From positions 1,486,469 through 1,550,468 of the forward strand of contig ML682125.1 of NCBI GenBank assembly GCA_007922195.1: a stretch of DNA of 64,000 nucleotides, in the 5' to 3' direction. Source of the DNA: Podocnemis expansa. Taxonomy: Eukaryota > Chordata > Testudines > Podocnemididae. Below the pieces are notes generated by a model. The model had not been told where the DNA came from and searched no databases. It was given only the letters and a program-made list of their open reading frames with translations. The position numbers and the translations under genes were made by a program. This document shows, piece by piece, positions 1 through 10,971 of this stretch (positions are counted from its first letter, which is position 1; every line of letters starts with the position of its first letter).

Positions 1-750
1 CAGCCTGGGGGCTGGGCAGGCAGGCTGAAGGTGAGCAGCAGCAGCTCTCCACTCAGGAAGACCAGGTCAGATTTTTGGGGTTTGTAGGATCCTCCCTTTA
101 GGCTATGGCCATGGGCTGCAGCCCCTAATGTCCCTGCTTTACTCTGGCTCTGCTTGCGGGCTCAGCCAGTCCCCTTCTGCAGGTGCCTGCTGGACATGGG
201 CTTGGCTGGTTTCCTCTGCTGCAGTCTCCTGGCCTCTGTTAGCCTCACTGGGTACCCGCTGCTGTCTCTGGCCATCTCCTGGCCTCGCTGAGTACCTGCT
301 GGCTGTCTCTGGCTGTCTATGGGCCTTGCCAAATACCCACTGCTGTCTCTGACTGTCTGCTGGCACAATCACTGCTGGTTGTCAGTCAAGGTTTCCTGGT
401 TGCTATAATGATTTCAGCTTTCAGTGAATTTCCGCTGTCAGGTTTTCATGGGAAAAACCTTCTACTGACACAGGAGCAATGTCACTCCTTTTAACAAAAC
501 AAAAGACTCCAAAGGAATTGTCAATTTTACCTTTTAACACCAGGAGGAAATAGTCACTCCACCCCTGAGAGTAGCCCTTTGCCAGCACTAGCAGAACATC
601 AACAAGAGAGTCCTCAACCTTCCTGTTCCTCTTGACCATCTCTGGCATCCCATCCGAATGCCTCCTTTGCTGCCTTCTGTTCAAAGAAGAGTAAGTCTTT
701 CACGAGCACAGACCAGCACAGTTTGGCAGCCGTTTGTTCACAGGCTAGGG
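1..750. other. No gene recognised
   Basis: Positions 128-370 hold an imperfect tandem repeat around 'tggctgtctctggcctcgctgagtacccgctgct' with a unit of roughly 50 bp. The remainder shows no coding or transposon signature that I recognise. Confidence 0.5.
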
Positions 751-906
751 CAGTGGCTCCCAGTCTTTTCAGTAACATAGCACACTTCAATGAGACAAAC
801 AGTTCCATGGCACACCCACTTTTTTCAGCTGAATTGATTGCTCATAAATGTCACATTTAATTACATTTACTAGGGTTTCAGTCTTACTAAAGAGGTTTGC
901 AACATA

Positions 907-2311
907 GGCTAGGTCCACCCCTAGCTGCTTAAATCGATTCAAGTTGAATCGATTTATTTCGAATTAGCTTAAAAAGCGTTAAATTGATTCAACTTGAATC
1001 GATTTACGCAAAAATACCAAATCGAAATAGCAAGTCCGCACACAGGACTTGCTATTTCGATTCAGGAGAGGGGGCCCATGGGAGGTGTGGCAACATGGCC
1101 CTCTTGCTGGGCCATGTTGCCAACCAATCCCCTGCCAACCACCCCGACCCTTTCTCCCTCCTCCCTATGCAGCCTTCCTGCCCCCACACTTTCCCTGCAG
1201 AGCCAGTGGCAGAGGAAGAAAGCCCTGAGGGGCAGAAATCAGGGGGGGCACCCCTCCTCCCTGCCTCTTCGCTAGTGGTGGGGCATTGGGCAGAAGTCAG
1301 GGCACCTCTGTACCCCTGCTGCTGGCCGAGCAGCGAGGGCAAAGCTCTGGGGGTACCCTGAAACTCCTGTCGCTGGCCGGGCGGCAGGAGCAGAGCTCCT
1401 GAGGCACCCCGGTCCCCCCACTGCTGGCAGAGTGGTGGGGGGTGACCCCTGGGGCGCCCTGGTTTCCCCGCCACCAGCCGAGTGGTGGGGGGTGAGCTCT
1501 CAGGGCATCCCAGTCCTCCCGCCACTGGCAGAGTGGTGGGAGGGTTGAGCTCTGGGGCGCCCCAGTCGCCATGCTGCTGGCAGAGCGGCAGAGGGTAAAC
1601 TCTCGGGGCACCCCGTTCCCCCCCCCACTGCCAGGTGAGCGGTGGGGGTGAGCTCTCCCAGAGCTCCAGAGCCAAAGCCCCTTCCAAAGGGCCTGTGGTG
1701 GGGGAACTGGGATGCCCCAGAGCTCACCCCCGCTGCTCAGGCTGGCAGCAGGGGGACTGGAGTGCCTTGAGAGCTCACCCCTCCGCTGCTTGGGCTGGTG
1801 GTGGCAGAACCGGGGTGCCCCAGAGCTCTGCTCCTGCTGCCCCACCAGCGGCAGGAGTTTTGGGGCACCCGGAGAGCTTAGCCCCTGCTGCTCGGCCAGC
1901 GGCAGGGGTTTCCGGGTGCCCAGCGAGCTCTGCCCCTGGCAGCCCTGCAGTCCCCCCTGTACCTCCCTCTCCCCCCCTCTCCCCCTGGCCAGGGTGCTGA
2001 AGGGGTGCTGGTAGGTGGGTAAGGCCTTTCTTCCAGGGTGCCATGCACCCTGGGAGGAAGGTCAAACCACTGAATTGAAACAGGTCTGTTTCGAAATAAT
2101 GCGACAGAACGGCACTATTTCGAAACAGCCCTTTCAATTCAAGGGCTATTTCGATTAGTCTTCAGGTTTTATTGTTTTGCATTGTGTTCTGTGGTTTCAA
2201 AATGATGAGCTCCATGATTCTGAAACAACTGAATGTTGTCTGGACATAACTTTTTTTAAAATCGAAACAACACTTGTTGTTTCAATTTAAAAGCAAGGTG
2301 TGGCCATACCC
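907..2311. mobile_element. Harbinger-like element with GC-rich core
   Basis: The ends GGCTAGGTCCACCCCT and, on the other strand, GGGTATGGCCACACCT pair at 12 of 16 positions and are flanked by the 3-bp duplication ATA. AT-rich arms with TTCGAAATA- and TCGATT-type palindromes (940-1060, 2080-2300) enclose a GC-rich tandem core. Turtle MITEs of this kind share the GGCTATGTCCACAC terminus, also seen at 63523-63970. No transposase ORF is visible. Confidence 0.65.
1280..1960. repeat. GC-rich minisatellite, unit about 51 bp
   Basis: The motif 'ctggcagagtggtgggggtgagctct' recurs at about 1431, 1481, 1532 and 1584 with 50-52 bp spacing and gradual divergence. Long ORFs on both strands here are artefacts of GC-rich repetition. 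Confidence 0.8.
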
Positions 2312-2631
2312 ATAGTGCCTACAACAAGGTAAAGGAGGTTCAACTGCATTAATGTTTCAGATCTATTGGAAAATAATATACATCATCTCAGTTTGGCCCT
2401 TTGGCCACCTGTGTTTAGAATTTTTACATTTTTCAATCAAAAGACCGATACCTCACTTTTAATTTGATGATCAAAGTTTTATGAGCTGTAATTTTGATTG
2501 GCTAGATGAAACAATCCTTGTTTTACACTGATTTTCATTACCTTTGTACAAAATTTTACAGCATACTTGGACAGGTCTCGTGGCACACTAGTGTGCCATG
2601 GCCTGCCAGTTGAAAAACCACTGGACTAGGA

Positions 2632-3135
2632 AGACATTTCATTCCTGTGCAGTTTCCATGCCAGTGATTTGCAATGCAGCACCAGCCACACTGACCATTT
2701 CCTATCACGCTGCTCAGCACTGTGGTGGGCTTATATAGATACAGAGCCCATGCAGATACAGTGCCCCCCTTTCAGCTGGCTAAGCAAGGGGAGAGCCACT
2801 CAGACCTTGCCTACATAGAAAGACCTAAACAGCAAGTGCTGGATAGTGTGGCACACAGTGGGATGCACAGGCCAAACCCAGCCTGCATGGGCACAACCCA
2901 GAACCGGCGCACAGCCCTGCTGCAAGTTCTAAGGAAGGGGCCCTACTCGGCTGGGGCTGTAGTGCATGGTGCCACAGCTGTTTTGCCTTCTGCTACAAGC
3001 CATGGGCCCTGCTTGTACTGCTCAGGTAGAATGTGGAGCAAAGCTGCTGGTGCCCCCTCTCCACATGGGGTGTGCACTGCAGGCTCAGCATAGAATCTCT
3101 CCTGGAGCTGTAACAGGTTAAAGGACAGGAAAAAA
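2632..3135. other. No gene recognised
   Basis: Unique-looking sequence. An open + frame at 2722-3093 has no recognisable domain and is judged to be chance. Confidence 0.4.
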
Positions 3136-3139
3136 AGGG

Positions 3140-4177
3140 TAGGAATGAATGGTCCATTTTCAGAATGGAGAGAGTTAAATAGGGGGTCTGTACTGGGACC
3201 TGTGCTATTCAACATATTCATAGGTGTTCCAGGGGAATAGTGAAGTGGCAAAGTTTGCAGAGAATACAAAACTACTGAAGCTAGTTAAACCCAAAAGAGA
3301 CTGCTAAACTTTATTGGTGGGGGGGGAGCTCACAAAACTGGGTGACTGGGCAATAAGATAGCAGCTGGAATTTCAGTGCTGATTACTGCAGTAATACAAA
3401 CTGGAAAACAGTCTTGAGTGTACATATAAAATGATGGAAGCTAAATTAGCTGCTGGTATTCAAGAAAGACACCTTGGAGTCATCGTGGATGATTCCCTGG
3501 AAACACCCACTCAATGTGCAGTGGCAATCAAGAAAGCTAACAGAATGTTGGGAGTTGTTAGGAAAGGGACAGATAACAAGATGGAAAATATCATATTGCC
3601 TCTATATAAATCCATGGTACACCCATATATTGAATACTGGCTGCAGCTTTGGGCACCCCATCTTAAAGAAGATATGGTGGACTTGAAAGGGGCAACAAAA
3701 ATGGTTAGGGGTATGAAACTGCTTTGATATGAGGACAGATTAATAAGGCTGAACTTTTCAGCTTGAAAAAGATGGCTGAGGGGATATATGGTAGAGGTCC
3801 ATGAAATCATGACTGGTGTGGAGAATATAAATAAGGAAGTGTTGTTTACTGCTTTGTATAACACAAGCACAGGCAGCCAGTTTAAAATTAACACAGGGAA
3901 GTACTTCTTCACATAATGCACAGTCAGCCTGTGGAACTGCTCGCCAGAGGATGTTCTGGAGCCAAGACTACAAGAACAAAGAACTAGCTAAGTTCATGGA
4001 GGGTAGGTCCATCAGCGGCTATTAGCCAGATGGGCAGAGGCTGGAAATGGACAACAGGATGGCTCACTCAATGATGACCAGATCTATTTATGCCCTTTGA
4101 AGCACCTGGCATAGGCCACTGTGGCAGACAGACCATTGGTGTGACCCAGTGTGTCTGTTCTTATGTAATCCATGGCA
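3140..4177 (+). mobile_element. Old CR1/L3-type LINE, 3' part
   Basis: A degraded reverse transcriptase tail: 'gggacctgtgctattcaacatattcat' (the region after the RT active site), 'cttggagtcatcgtggatgattccctg', and the 3' end 'gaccattggtgtgacccagtgtgtctgttcttatg', which is the L3/CR1 terminus. The longest open piece (3431-3727) keeps HLGVIVDDSLETPTQ. Highly diverged, so an ancient insertion. Confidence 0.8.
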
Positions 4178-4650
4178 ACATCATAGTCCCACAAGGTGAC
4201 ATGCCTGTGGCTCCCTCCTGCCTGAGCTATTCTGCTTCCCTCAGCAGAGCTCCAAGAACTGAGGAGCTCCAGCTTCCCTTGCTCTGCCGCTGGGGCCTTC
4301 ACCTCCCATGGCTGGAGCCCTTTAACTGACTTCTGTATCAAGCGGTCCTTTAGTGTGAGCCACCCCATTCCTCTGCTAGTGTGCAACTCCCGCTCTCTCT
4401 CCCCTTCCGTAGCCTGTCCGACCAGCACTATTGAGCACTCTGGCCTCACTCTCTGGCTGGTAGCCCCCTCTGCTTCTTCAGAATAGAAGCTTCTGGAATT
4501 GCAAGGAGAACTCTCCCCAGTGGGACCACTGCACTGCTGTGGGTCTCGGTCTGCAGAGAGGAAAAAGTTGTTTTTAGAGAGGGAGGATGTCCAAGCTCCA
4601 TTCATCTCAGTAGGATGTTCAAAGCCGGTCCTTCAGCCCCTATAGGACAT
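4178..4650. other. No gene recognised
   Basis: A 173-codon open - frame (4084-4605) overlaps the LINE end and shows no domain. I see nothing else here. Confidence 0.4.
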
Positions 4651-4651
4651 G

Positions 4652-5137
4652 TCATAGAATCATAGGGTTGGAAGGGACCTCATAGGTCATCTAGTCCAAC
4701 CCCCTGCCAGAGGCAGGACCACTCCCACTAAACTATCCCAGTCATGGTTTCGTCCAGCTGGGCCTTAAACACCTCCAAAGATGGAGATTCCACCACCTCG
4801 CTCAGCAGCTCATTCCAATGCTTCACCACTCCCCTAGTAAAAAAGTTTTTTCTAATATCCAGCTTCGACCTCCCTAACCGCAACTTGAGACCATTGCTCC
4901 TCGTTCTGTCCTCTGTTACTACTGAGAACAGTCGAGCTCCATCTTTCCTGGAGCATCCCTTCAAGTAGTTGAAGGTTGCTATCAAATCCCCCCTCAATCT
5001 TCTCGTCTGCAGACTAAATAAGCCTAATGCTTTCAGTCTTTCCTCATAGGGCTTGTGCTCCAGCCCTTTAATCATTTTGGTTGCCCTTCTCTGAACTGTC
5101 TCTAGCGAGTTCCCTCTGACCTCTGCTGTCCAGAGCT
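4652..5137 (-). mobile_element. CR1 LINE 3' fragment
   Basis: The sequence begins 'tagaatcatagggttggaagggacc', the reverse complement of the CR1 tail, and runs into the RT C-terminus. The - frame at 4728-5075 reads [20 protein letters not shown] and [16 protein letters not shown], as at 15550-15670. It is 5' truncated near 5137, as usual for CR1. Confidence 0.92.
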
Positions 5138-5832
5138 GGCTTAGACTGTAAGCCCCTCAGAACAGGGTTCCTGACATCCTCAAGGTCCCTGCAGTGGTGC
5201 AGTATGTACTGATGGCCTTCAAATAAATAATCTCTCTCCCCCACTGCTGCATGGCTCGATTCCCATCTATCTCCTTTTCCCCAGAGTTTCTCCTCACACC
5301 TCCCAGCTCTTTCCCAAGGACCATTTCCACCTAAAGGTTCTTCCCAGAATTCTGCTGCCTGGCTGCTCAGGCTGGGCCCCATATCTGCCCCCCCTTTCCT
5401 GAGGAGATGGTCCAAACATTATAGGCCTAATCTGAAGTGCCCTGCAATCAGTGGGAGACTTTCACTGATGGGTGGAAGGGGGCAGGTGTGATGGGGGCTG
5501 AGGGGACAAAACCAGTGGTGGCTTTAGGGGTAGGTGAAGCAGGCAGCCGCCTAGGGCCCTGAGCAATAAGGGGCCCCATCCTCAATTTGGTGGACGGAAA
5601 CGAAAATATAGAAGACATAGAAGTTATCCCCATCTAGCAGATGGCTGAAAGCCTAAGCACTTTTCAGTCTTGGCTCATCAAGGCAAACTATCATTAGGAT
5701 CTGTGCTTAGGCTGAATTGCAGATTTTACCATTATCTGCCCATCACCTTCACATTGACATGCTAAAAAAAGCAGGAGCAAGCAGTGGACAGCACAATACT
5801 GGGAATTGGAAATTGACTTTTCCAGTGGTCTC
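5138..5832. other. Non-coding, with a hAT-like fragment
   Basis: At about 5511-5590 'cagtggtggctttaggggtaggtgaag' resembles one end of a CAGTGGC-type hAT element. The rest is unassigned. Confidence 0.4.
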
Positions 5833-6569
5833 TCTGACCCACACCTCCTGGGATAATCTTCTGACTGTGCCAAAATCAGGGCAAGCTGAAAAACCAGGGG
5901 CCAAACCCCCAAACCACTGACAGGTGGTACTTAAACCAGTCTCCCAGTCAGTAACAAAACATGCTTTTGATTCCGATTCTGGTCATCACCAAGCGTAACA
6001 CAACAGAAACAGCCTCCTTACTGCACATCAGTTCCTATGGTCCCTTCTAGCCCCTGGGTCTCTTAAAGAAATAGGTTCTCCTGACCTCAAAGGGCCAGCC
6101 ACATCACCCAGAACAATATAGGCTTGGATCTTACCCAAAATACTACACTGCCAGTCAATCTCTTAATAAGTACAACTAAAGGTTTAATATAAAAGGAAAA
6201 CAAACAAAATATGAGAGGTGTTAAAGGATCAAAGTGAATCACATACATACAAAGGATTTAGTGTCCATAGGAAGCAAATCCTTGAAGAATTTGGAGTTTG
6301 CAGATTAGTCCAAGCCCTCTGGTAAACACCCAGCACCTGTGTGGGTCTCAGTCCTTTGTTCAGTCCCAGAAGAATAGCTCCAGAGGACGATTTTAATTGC
6401 AGGTTGGAGACTGAAGACAAAAATGGAGATGTGGCCATTGCTTTTTATCATCTCTTTCTCAGAGTCTTTGCCAAATCAAAATGGAGTTGAGTCCCATGGT
6501 GAGTCTGGGTGACTCATTAAACAGGCTTCTCCCTAGTCCCACTGTACCAGGAAGCTTCCTTAATGGGCC
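5833..6569 (-). mobile_element. LTR fragment (1-kb LTR family)
   Basis: This stretch matches the complete LTR at 18970-19974 from its first bases (TCTGACCCACACCTCCTGGG for TGTGACCCAGGCC) through the conserved 'aaaaggaaaacaaacaaaatatgaga' block. It stops about 240 bp short of the other end, where an inverted copy begins. Confidence 0.85.
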
Positions 6570-7777
6570 TGTGATGCTGTCCGGGTCTAGGGGACTGGCT
6601 ATGATTATTTTTCATATTTAATATTTCATACCTGTAATAATCCATATGTGATAGCCCATGTTTGGTATCAATAGAAAGGTTGTAATCTGCTAAGAGTGAT
6701 TATATGGTTTATATGTAGGGATCGTGCCTGTATTAGAAATTAGAAATCTGTTTTTATTTGTGCTCCAGTTATTTGACTCTCAGCAATCCCAGACTGGGCG
6801 CCTGCAAAACTATTGTCATCCTAATTGCCCATTAGGAGCCCTCAGCTGCAGTGGGCCCAAGGAGAAACCTGTTTGATGAGTCACCCAAGCTGACCATGTG
6901 ACTCAACTCCATTTTGATTTGGCAAGGACCTTGAGAGGTTGGGGAGGTCCAAAAGAGTGATAAAAGGCTGGAGCCCCATCTCCATCTTGTCTTTAGTCTT
7001 CAGTCTGTCTGCAAATAACACCCTCCTTTGGAACTATTCTTCTGGGACTGAACAAAGGATTTAGACCCACCAATGTGCTGGGTGCATATCAGAGGAATTG
7101 GATTAACCTGCAAACTACATATTCTTCAAGGACTAAGTTTCTGTGGACGCTAAATCATTTGTATGTATATGATTCACTTTGACCCTTTAACATCTCTGAT
7201 ATTTTGTTTGTTTTCCTTGACGATCCTGTAGTTTATGGGTTAGTCCTACTCCTCTGGTGTGCAGCCAACAGCAGCAGCAGCTGGGTGGGTCTCAGTCCTT
7301 TCTCAGTCCCAGGAGAATAGTTCCAGAAGAGGGTGTTGGTTGCAGACAGACTGAAGACTGGAGACTAAAGACAAAATGGAGATGGGTCCCCTGCCTTTTA
7401 TTTCAGAGTCCTTGCCAGATCAAAATGGAGTTGGGCCACATGGTCAGTCTGGGTAGCTGGTCCAACAGATTTCTTCTTGGGCCCACTGCAGCTGGGAGGC
7501 ACGCTGAAGGGAGCTGTTAAGGGAAACAGTAGTTTTGCAGACATCCATTCTGGGATTGACTTCGGAACACATCACTTGGAACACACATGAAAACAAATAG
7601 ACTTCTAATTTCTAATACAGGCATGATACCTACATATAAACCATATAATCATTCTTGGCAGATAACAGCCTTTCTATTGACACCAAACATGGTATATCAC
7701 ATATGGATTATTGCAAATATGAAATATTAATATGAAAGATAACTGTAAACTGTCCACTAAACCCAGACAGTGTCACA
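6570..7777. repeat. Palindromic pair of LTR pieces
   Basis: The first arm (6570-7215) starts TGTGATGCTGTC and follows the LTR in its sense direction with a 'tgataaaagg' TATA-like box. The second arm (7216-7777) is the same LTR in the opposite direction, ending GTGTCACA. Both outer edges are true LTR ends, so the two half-LTRs face each other about a centre near 7215. The arms are roughly 85 percent alike by eye. Confidence 0.8.
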
Positions 7778-8867
7778 CTCATGTATAAGCTGATCTGTGG
7801 ATAAGCTGACCCCCCCCCAATTCTGAGCCCCAATTAAGAGGCAAAAATGGGTGATCTGTGTATAAGCCAAGGCCCGCTTTTGTCCTCAGCTCCTAACCAC
7901 CCGCCCAGTGCCACTGTCTTCCACCAGAGTTCCCAACACCCTTCCTAGCCCCCAAAACCCTGCCACTGCTTTTCCCTTGTCCCCCACTACTCTCTCCGCT
8001 CCCTGCTGCTGTCTCCCCCGCTCTCAGGAACGTTGCTGCCCCCAGAAAAGACCTGGGGCACAGGCCTGGGCCTTGCCCCCTGGCCCCTGACCTCGCCCCC
8101 CACAGTGGTGATTCTCCGGGGCCTGGAGAGGCGGGTGCTGCCACAGGGGGTTCCAGCCTGAATTCCCAGCTGGAGATTGGGCTGGGAGTGGCAGGCGTTG
8201 CTGCAGGCAGCCCAGCCTGGCATGGGGCCAGGAGACACAGGCGCTGCCACTGGCGGCTGGGCCCTGGATCTCCGGCCAGGGACAGGGACAGAAGAGGCAG
8301 GCGCTGCCCTGGACATTCGGGGCACTGTCGCTGGGAATCAGGGGACGTGCCCCATGTGCCAGGTGCCAGCGACACCTCTGCCTGCTCTGTCTGTTCTCTG
8401 CTCTGTCTGTTCCCTCTGCTGTCCCCCTGCCTTTTCAGGCATCTCCCATGCTTCAACAGTGAAGCATGGATTCCTCTGTCAGAGCTGCTGCTGCTGGCTT
8501 CAGCATCTGGAGCAAACCGGTCACTTACAAACTGCTCTCAATATTGCCAGGCTGCTGGCTCCCTCAGGGGACCCAGAACTGGGCACATGGCCCTTGGTCT
8601 TTTCATACTTTCTGCCTGCAGCAATGGTGCTTACAGTGAATTCCTCAGAACAGTGTGGCTGAAGGGGCTGCCTGGGCTGCTTGCCACACCACTATGTGAC
8701 CTGGTGAACAAGGAAAGTGTAGGGCTGGAAATCAATGGAGCAAAACTTATGTTAAGCAAGAGTCTAATTTGTGAGCAAACAGTGAAAGGATGAGCCATTT
8801 AAAGTATCTGTCTGAGTGGAAGAAAACAAAATCCTACTAAAGTCAGAGAGATAACAAAAACAGGGGA
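7778..8867. other. GC-rich non-coding stretch
   Basis: It opens with 'catgtataagctgatctgtggataagctgacccccc' and a near-repeat 'gatctgtgtataagcc', a repeat-element signature. 7880-8450 is GC-rich with long open frames on both strands and no recognisable domain. No gene is called. Confidence 0.4.
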
Positions 8868-9105
8868 CAGGGCTGTAACTAGGGCATGGTGACTGGGGCT
8901 TTGCTCTGGGCACCATATTGAGTGGCTCCATTTCATGGCTTGATTGAGGGGGCAGTCCGTGCTGCTTGTTCTGGGAGTGCCCTGGGCGCCAAAATACTTA
9001 GTTCCAGCACTGACTGCAGGAGTGGTAAATGATGAAGAAGACAGGTCGCTGCTGCAGAGCAATCTGGCTTGTTTGGTAATCTGGGCACAAAGACTATGTA
9101 TTTTA
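8868..9105. mobile_element. hAT-like fragment
   Basis: 'cagggctgtaactagggcatggtgactggggc' is a CAGGGC-type hAT terminus; a related start occurs at about 34027 ('cagggctgtaactaaaag'). The second end was not located. Confidence 0.4.
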
Positions 9106-9805
9106 GTACATCTAGGACCAAATGATACAGGCCATAAGTGGAGTATGGGTGCTCCCCTTTGGAAGCAATGACTGGCAAAGCTTTGGGGGTCATGGTACTT
9201 CCCCAGCTGAACATGAGCTCCCAGTGTAACACAGCATCCAAAAGAGCTAATACGATGCCCGGATGCACGATTAGGGGATTCTAAAACAGAAGTAGAGAGG
9301 CTATTTCCTCTCTGTCCTGAGCACTGATGCGGCCACTGCTGGAAGATCCAGCTGTGGTGCCCCCAATTCAAGAAGGAACTGGACACATTGGAGGGGTTGG
9401 AGAAGAGCCAGGGGAATGAATAAAGGCTTAGAAAAACGTCCCTTCTAGTGACAGATTCAGAGAGCTCAGTTTGTTTAGTTTAAGCAGGATGTGGCACGCT
9501 AGCCCAGTCATTAAGTACCTACCTAGGAAACAATGCGTTAATCAGGGGCTCTTCATTCCAGCTGAGAAAGTTCTGATGTGATCCAGTGGGCTGAAAGTTG
9601 AAGCTAGGCAAATTCAGATTGGAAATAAGACATAGTTTTTTGGCGGTGAGTCTAATTAACCACTGGGTCATGGTGGATTCTCCATCCCTGACAATCCTTC
9701 AATCAAGACTGTATGCTTTAAGAATGATTGTGGGGCAGGTCTCTGGCCTGGGTGTGAGGAGGTCAGACTAGATGAGCCCATTGGTCTCTTCTGGCTTTGG
9801 ACTGG
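9106..9805 (+). mobile_element. CR1/L3 LINE 3' fragment
   Basis: Degraded RT C-terminal codons are visible ('gggggtcatggtacttccccagctgaacatgagctcccagtgtaacac') together with the 3' end 'ggtcagactagatgagcccattggtctcttctggc'. Several indels are present. This is an old copy of the subfamily also found at 30100-30660. Confidence 0.82.
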
Positions 9806-10609
9806 ATTAATCAATTACACCCCCAGCTTCCCATCTGTGATGTTCCCCTCTTGGGATCTGGACTTGTGTGCCATTGTGCTACCCCAAATTTCACTCCTGG
9901 GCCTCAACTTATCCCACTTTGCTGTGTGAACCCCCATTCCTGGATCAGCTCCAGCTCAGCCTCTTGCATATAACCAGCATCTCACCCAGTGGAGGAGTGC
10001 TCTGGCCAGCCACTCCTGGGATGGTTCCCCAGCAAACACCCCCAGGCTCAGATGTGACCCTGAGAGTAGTCCTCAGTAGTCTTGCATGGTTGAGTGGCAC
10101 CAGCTGCACTCTGCAAGCTAATTTACACTTGGCCATCAGTTAAGTGATTGTAAGGCAAAGTGAGCTAGATCCAAAGATTAACAATAAGTCAAGGAGTTTA
10201 TCACATTCACATAAAAGAAAACTCACATTCTAAACTAACATTCCTATTCCAGTCTGTGTTTCAGCTTACTACATAGGTTGAATATGATGATTTACAGCCA
10301 GGCTCCCCACTCCTGGCTGGGGGTTGGTTTCCAGTCATTAATGTTGCACAGACAATGGTTTTCAGGGAGAGAGAAATGCAGACGAAGGCGTTTCTTTCTT
10401 TTAAAAATTTTCCTCGATGCCCTCTGGGGTCAGGCAATCATCCATGTCCAAGAGTAGGTGTGATCTTTCCCCCTTGAGCCACGGTGCTTAAGCTGCATTG
10501 TTCCTATATGCATGCTTTTGCAGGGTGTGACACCACAGCTTTGTGTTTCTGTTGGGGCTGTGACCTGGCAGATTTTCATGTCTGTACGCACGTGCACTGT
10601 TGCAGGAAA
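9806..10609. other. No gene recognised
   Basis: Unassigned sequence between two LINEs. Open frames of 60-90 codons have no recognisable content. Confidence 0.4.
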
Positions 10610-10970
10610 CAGCTTGTGAATGGGGGACAGCAAACAGGGGAGTTTGAGAGGGAAGGAGTTTGTGAAGCCCTGAGAAGGAGGCGAAGGCGATCCCCTAGCT
10701 GAAGCAGCAAGGGATAGAGCGAAGCTTGGCTGACTTCTGTTAGTTGTTTCCTACTGCGGGGGGGGGCCCCTGTTTGCACCATTGTTCCCTGATCACCTTT
10801 GAGCACCAGCCTCAATCAGCCTTGTGATCACCCTTCCCCTGTGTGTTTAACGAGGGGCAAGGGCTGGCCTAGGCAGAGAAGGCTTTAAAAGCCAGTGGCT
10901 GAGCGACCAGAGGGAGCTTGCGAACAGGGGAGTTTGAGAGGGAGTTTGGGGAGGAGTTTTGTGAGGCCAC
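10610..10970 (+). promoter_or_regulatory. CR1 5' region with two monomer starts
   Basis: 'aacaggggagtttgagagggaaggagtttgtgaagcc' at about 10636 recurs as 'aacaggggagtttgagagggagtttggggaggagttttgtgaggcc' at about 10923, just before the ORF1 start. The 290-bp spacing suggests a tandemly duplicated 5' promoter monomer. The second copy is preceded by a 'ctttaaaagcc' box. Confidence 0.6.
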
Positions 10971-10971
10971 A

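Larger units (their letters stand above)
751..2623. mobile_element. hAT-type non-autonomous element, interrupted
   Basis: The left end CAGTGGCTCCCAGTCTTTTC and the right end cagttgaaaaaccACTG are hAT-like inverted termini. The flanks ggctaggg and gactagga agree at six of eight bases, an old 8-bp target duplication. The tip 'gtgtgccatgg' near the right end also occurs in the relative at 60897-61113. No transposase is present. The middle is displaced by the Harbinger-like element at 907-2311. Confidence 0.7.

Noticed and set aside
1052..1845. Long minus-strand open frames (211 and 182 codons)
   Set aside because: They lie entirely in the GC-rich tandem array, occur on both strands and have Pro/Gly/Ala-rich periodic content without domains.
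7893..8793. Overlapping open frames up to 201 codons on both strands
   Set aside because: GC-rich DNA with few chance stops; no domain, splice or homology signal.
8799..9386. 195-codon minus open frame
   Set aside because: It is antisense to an old CR1/L3 fragment and a hAT-like end.
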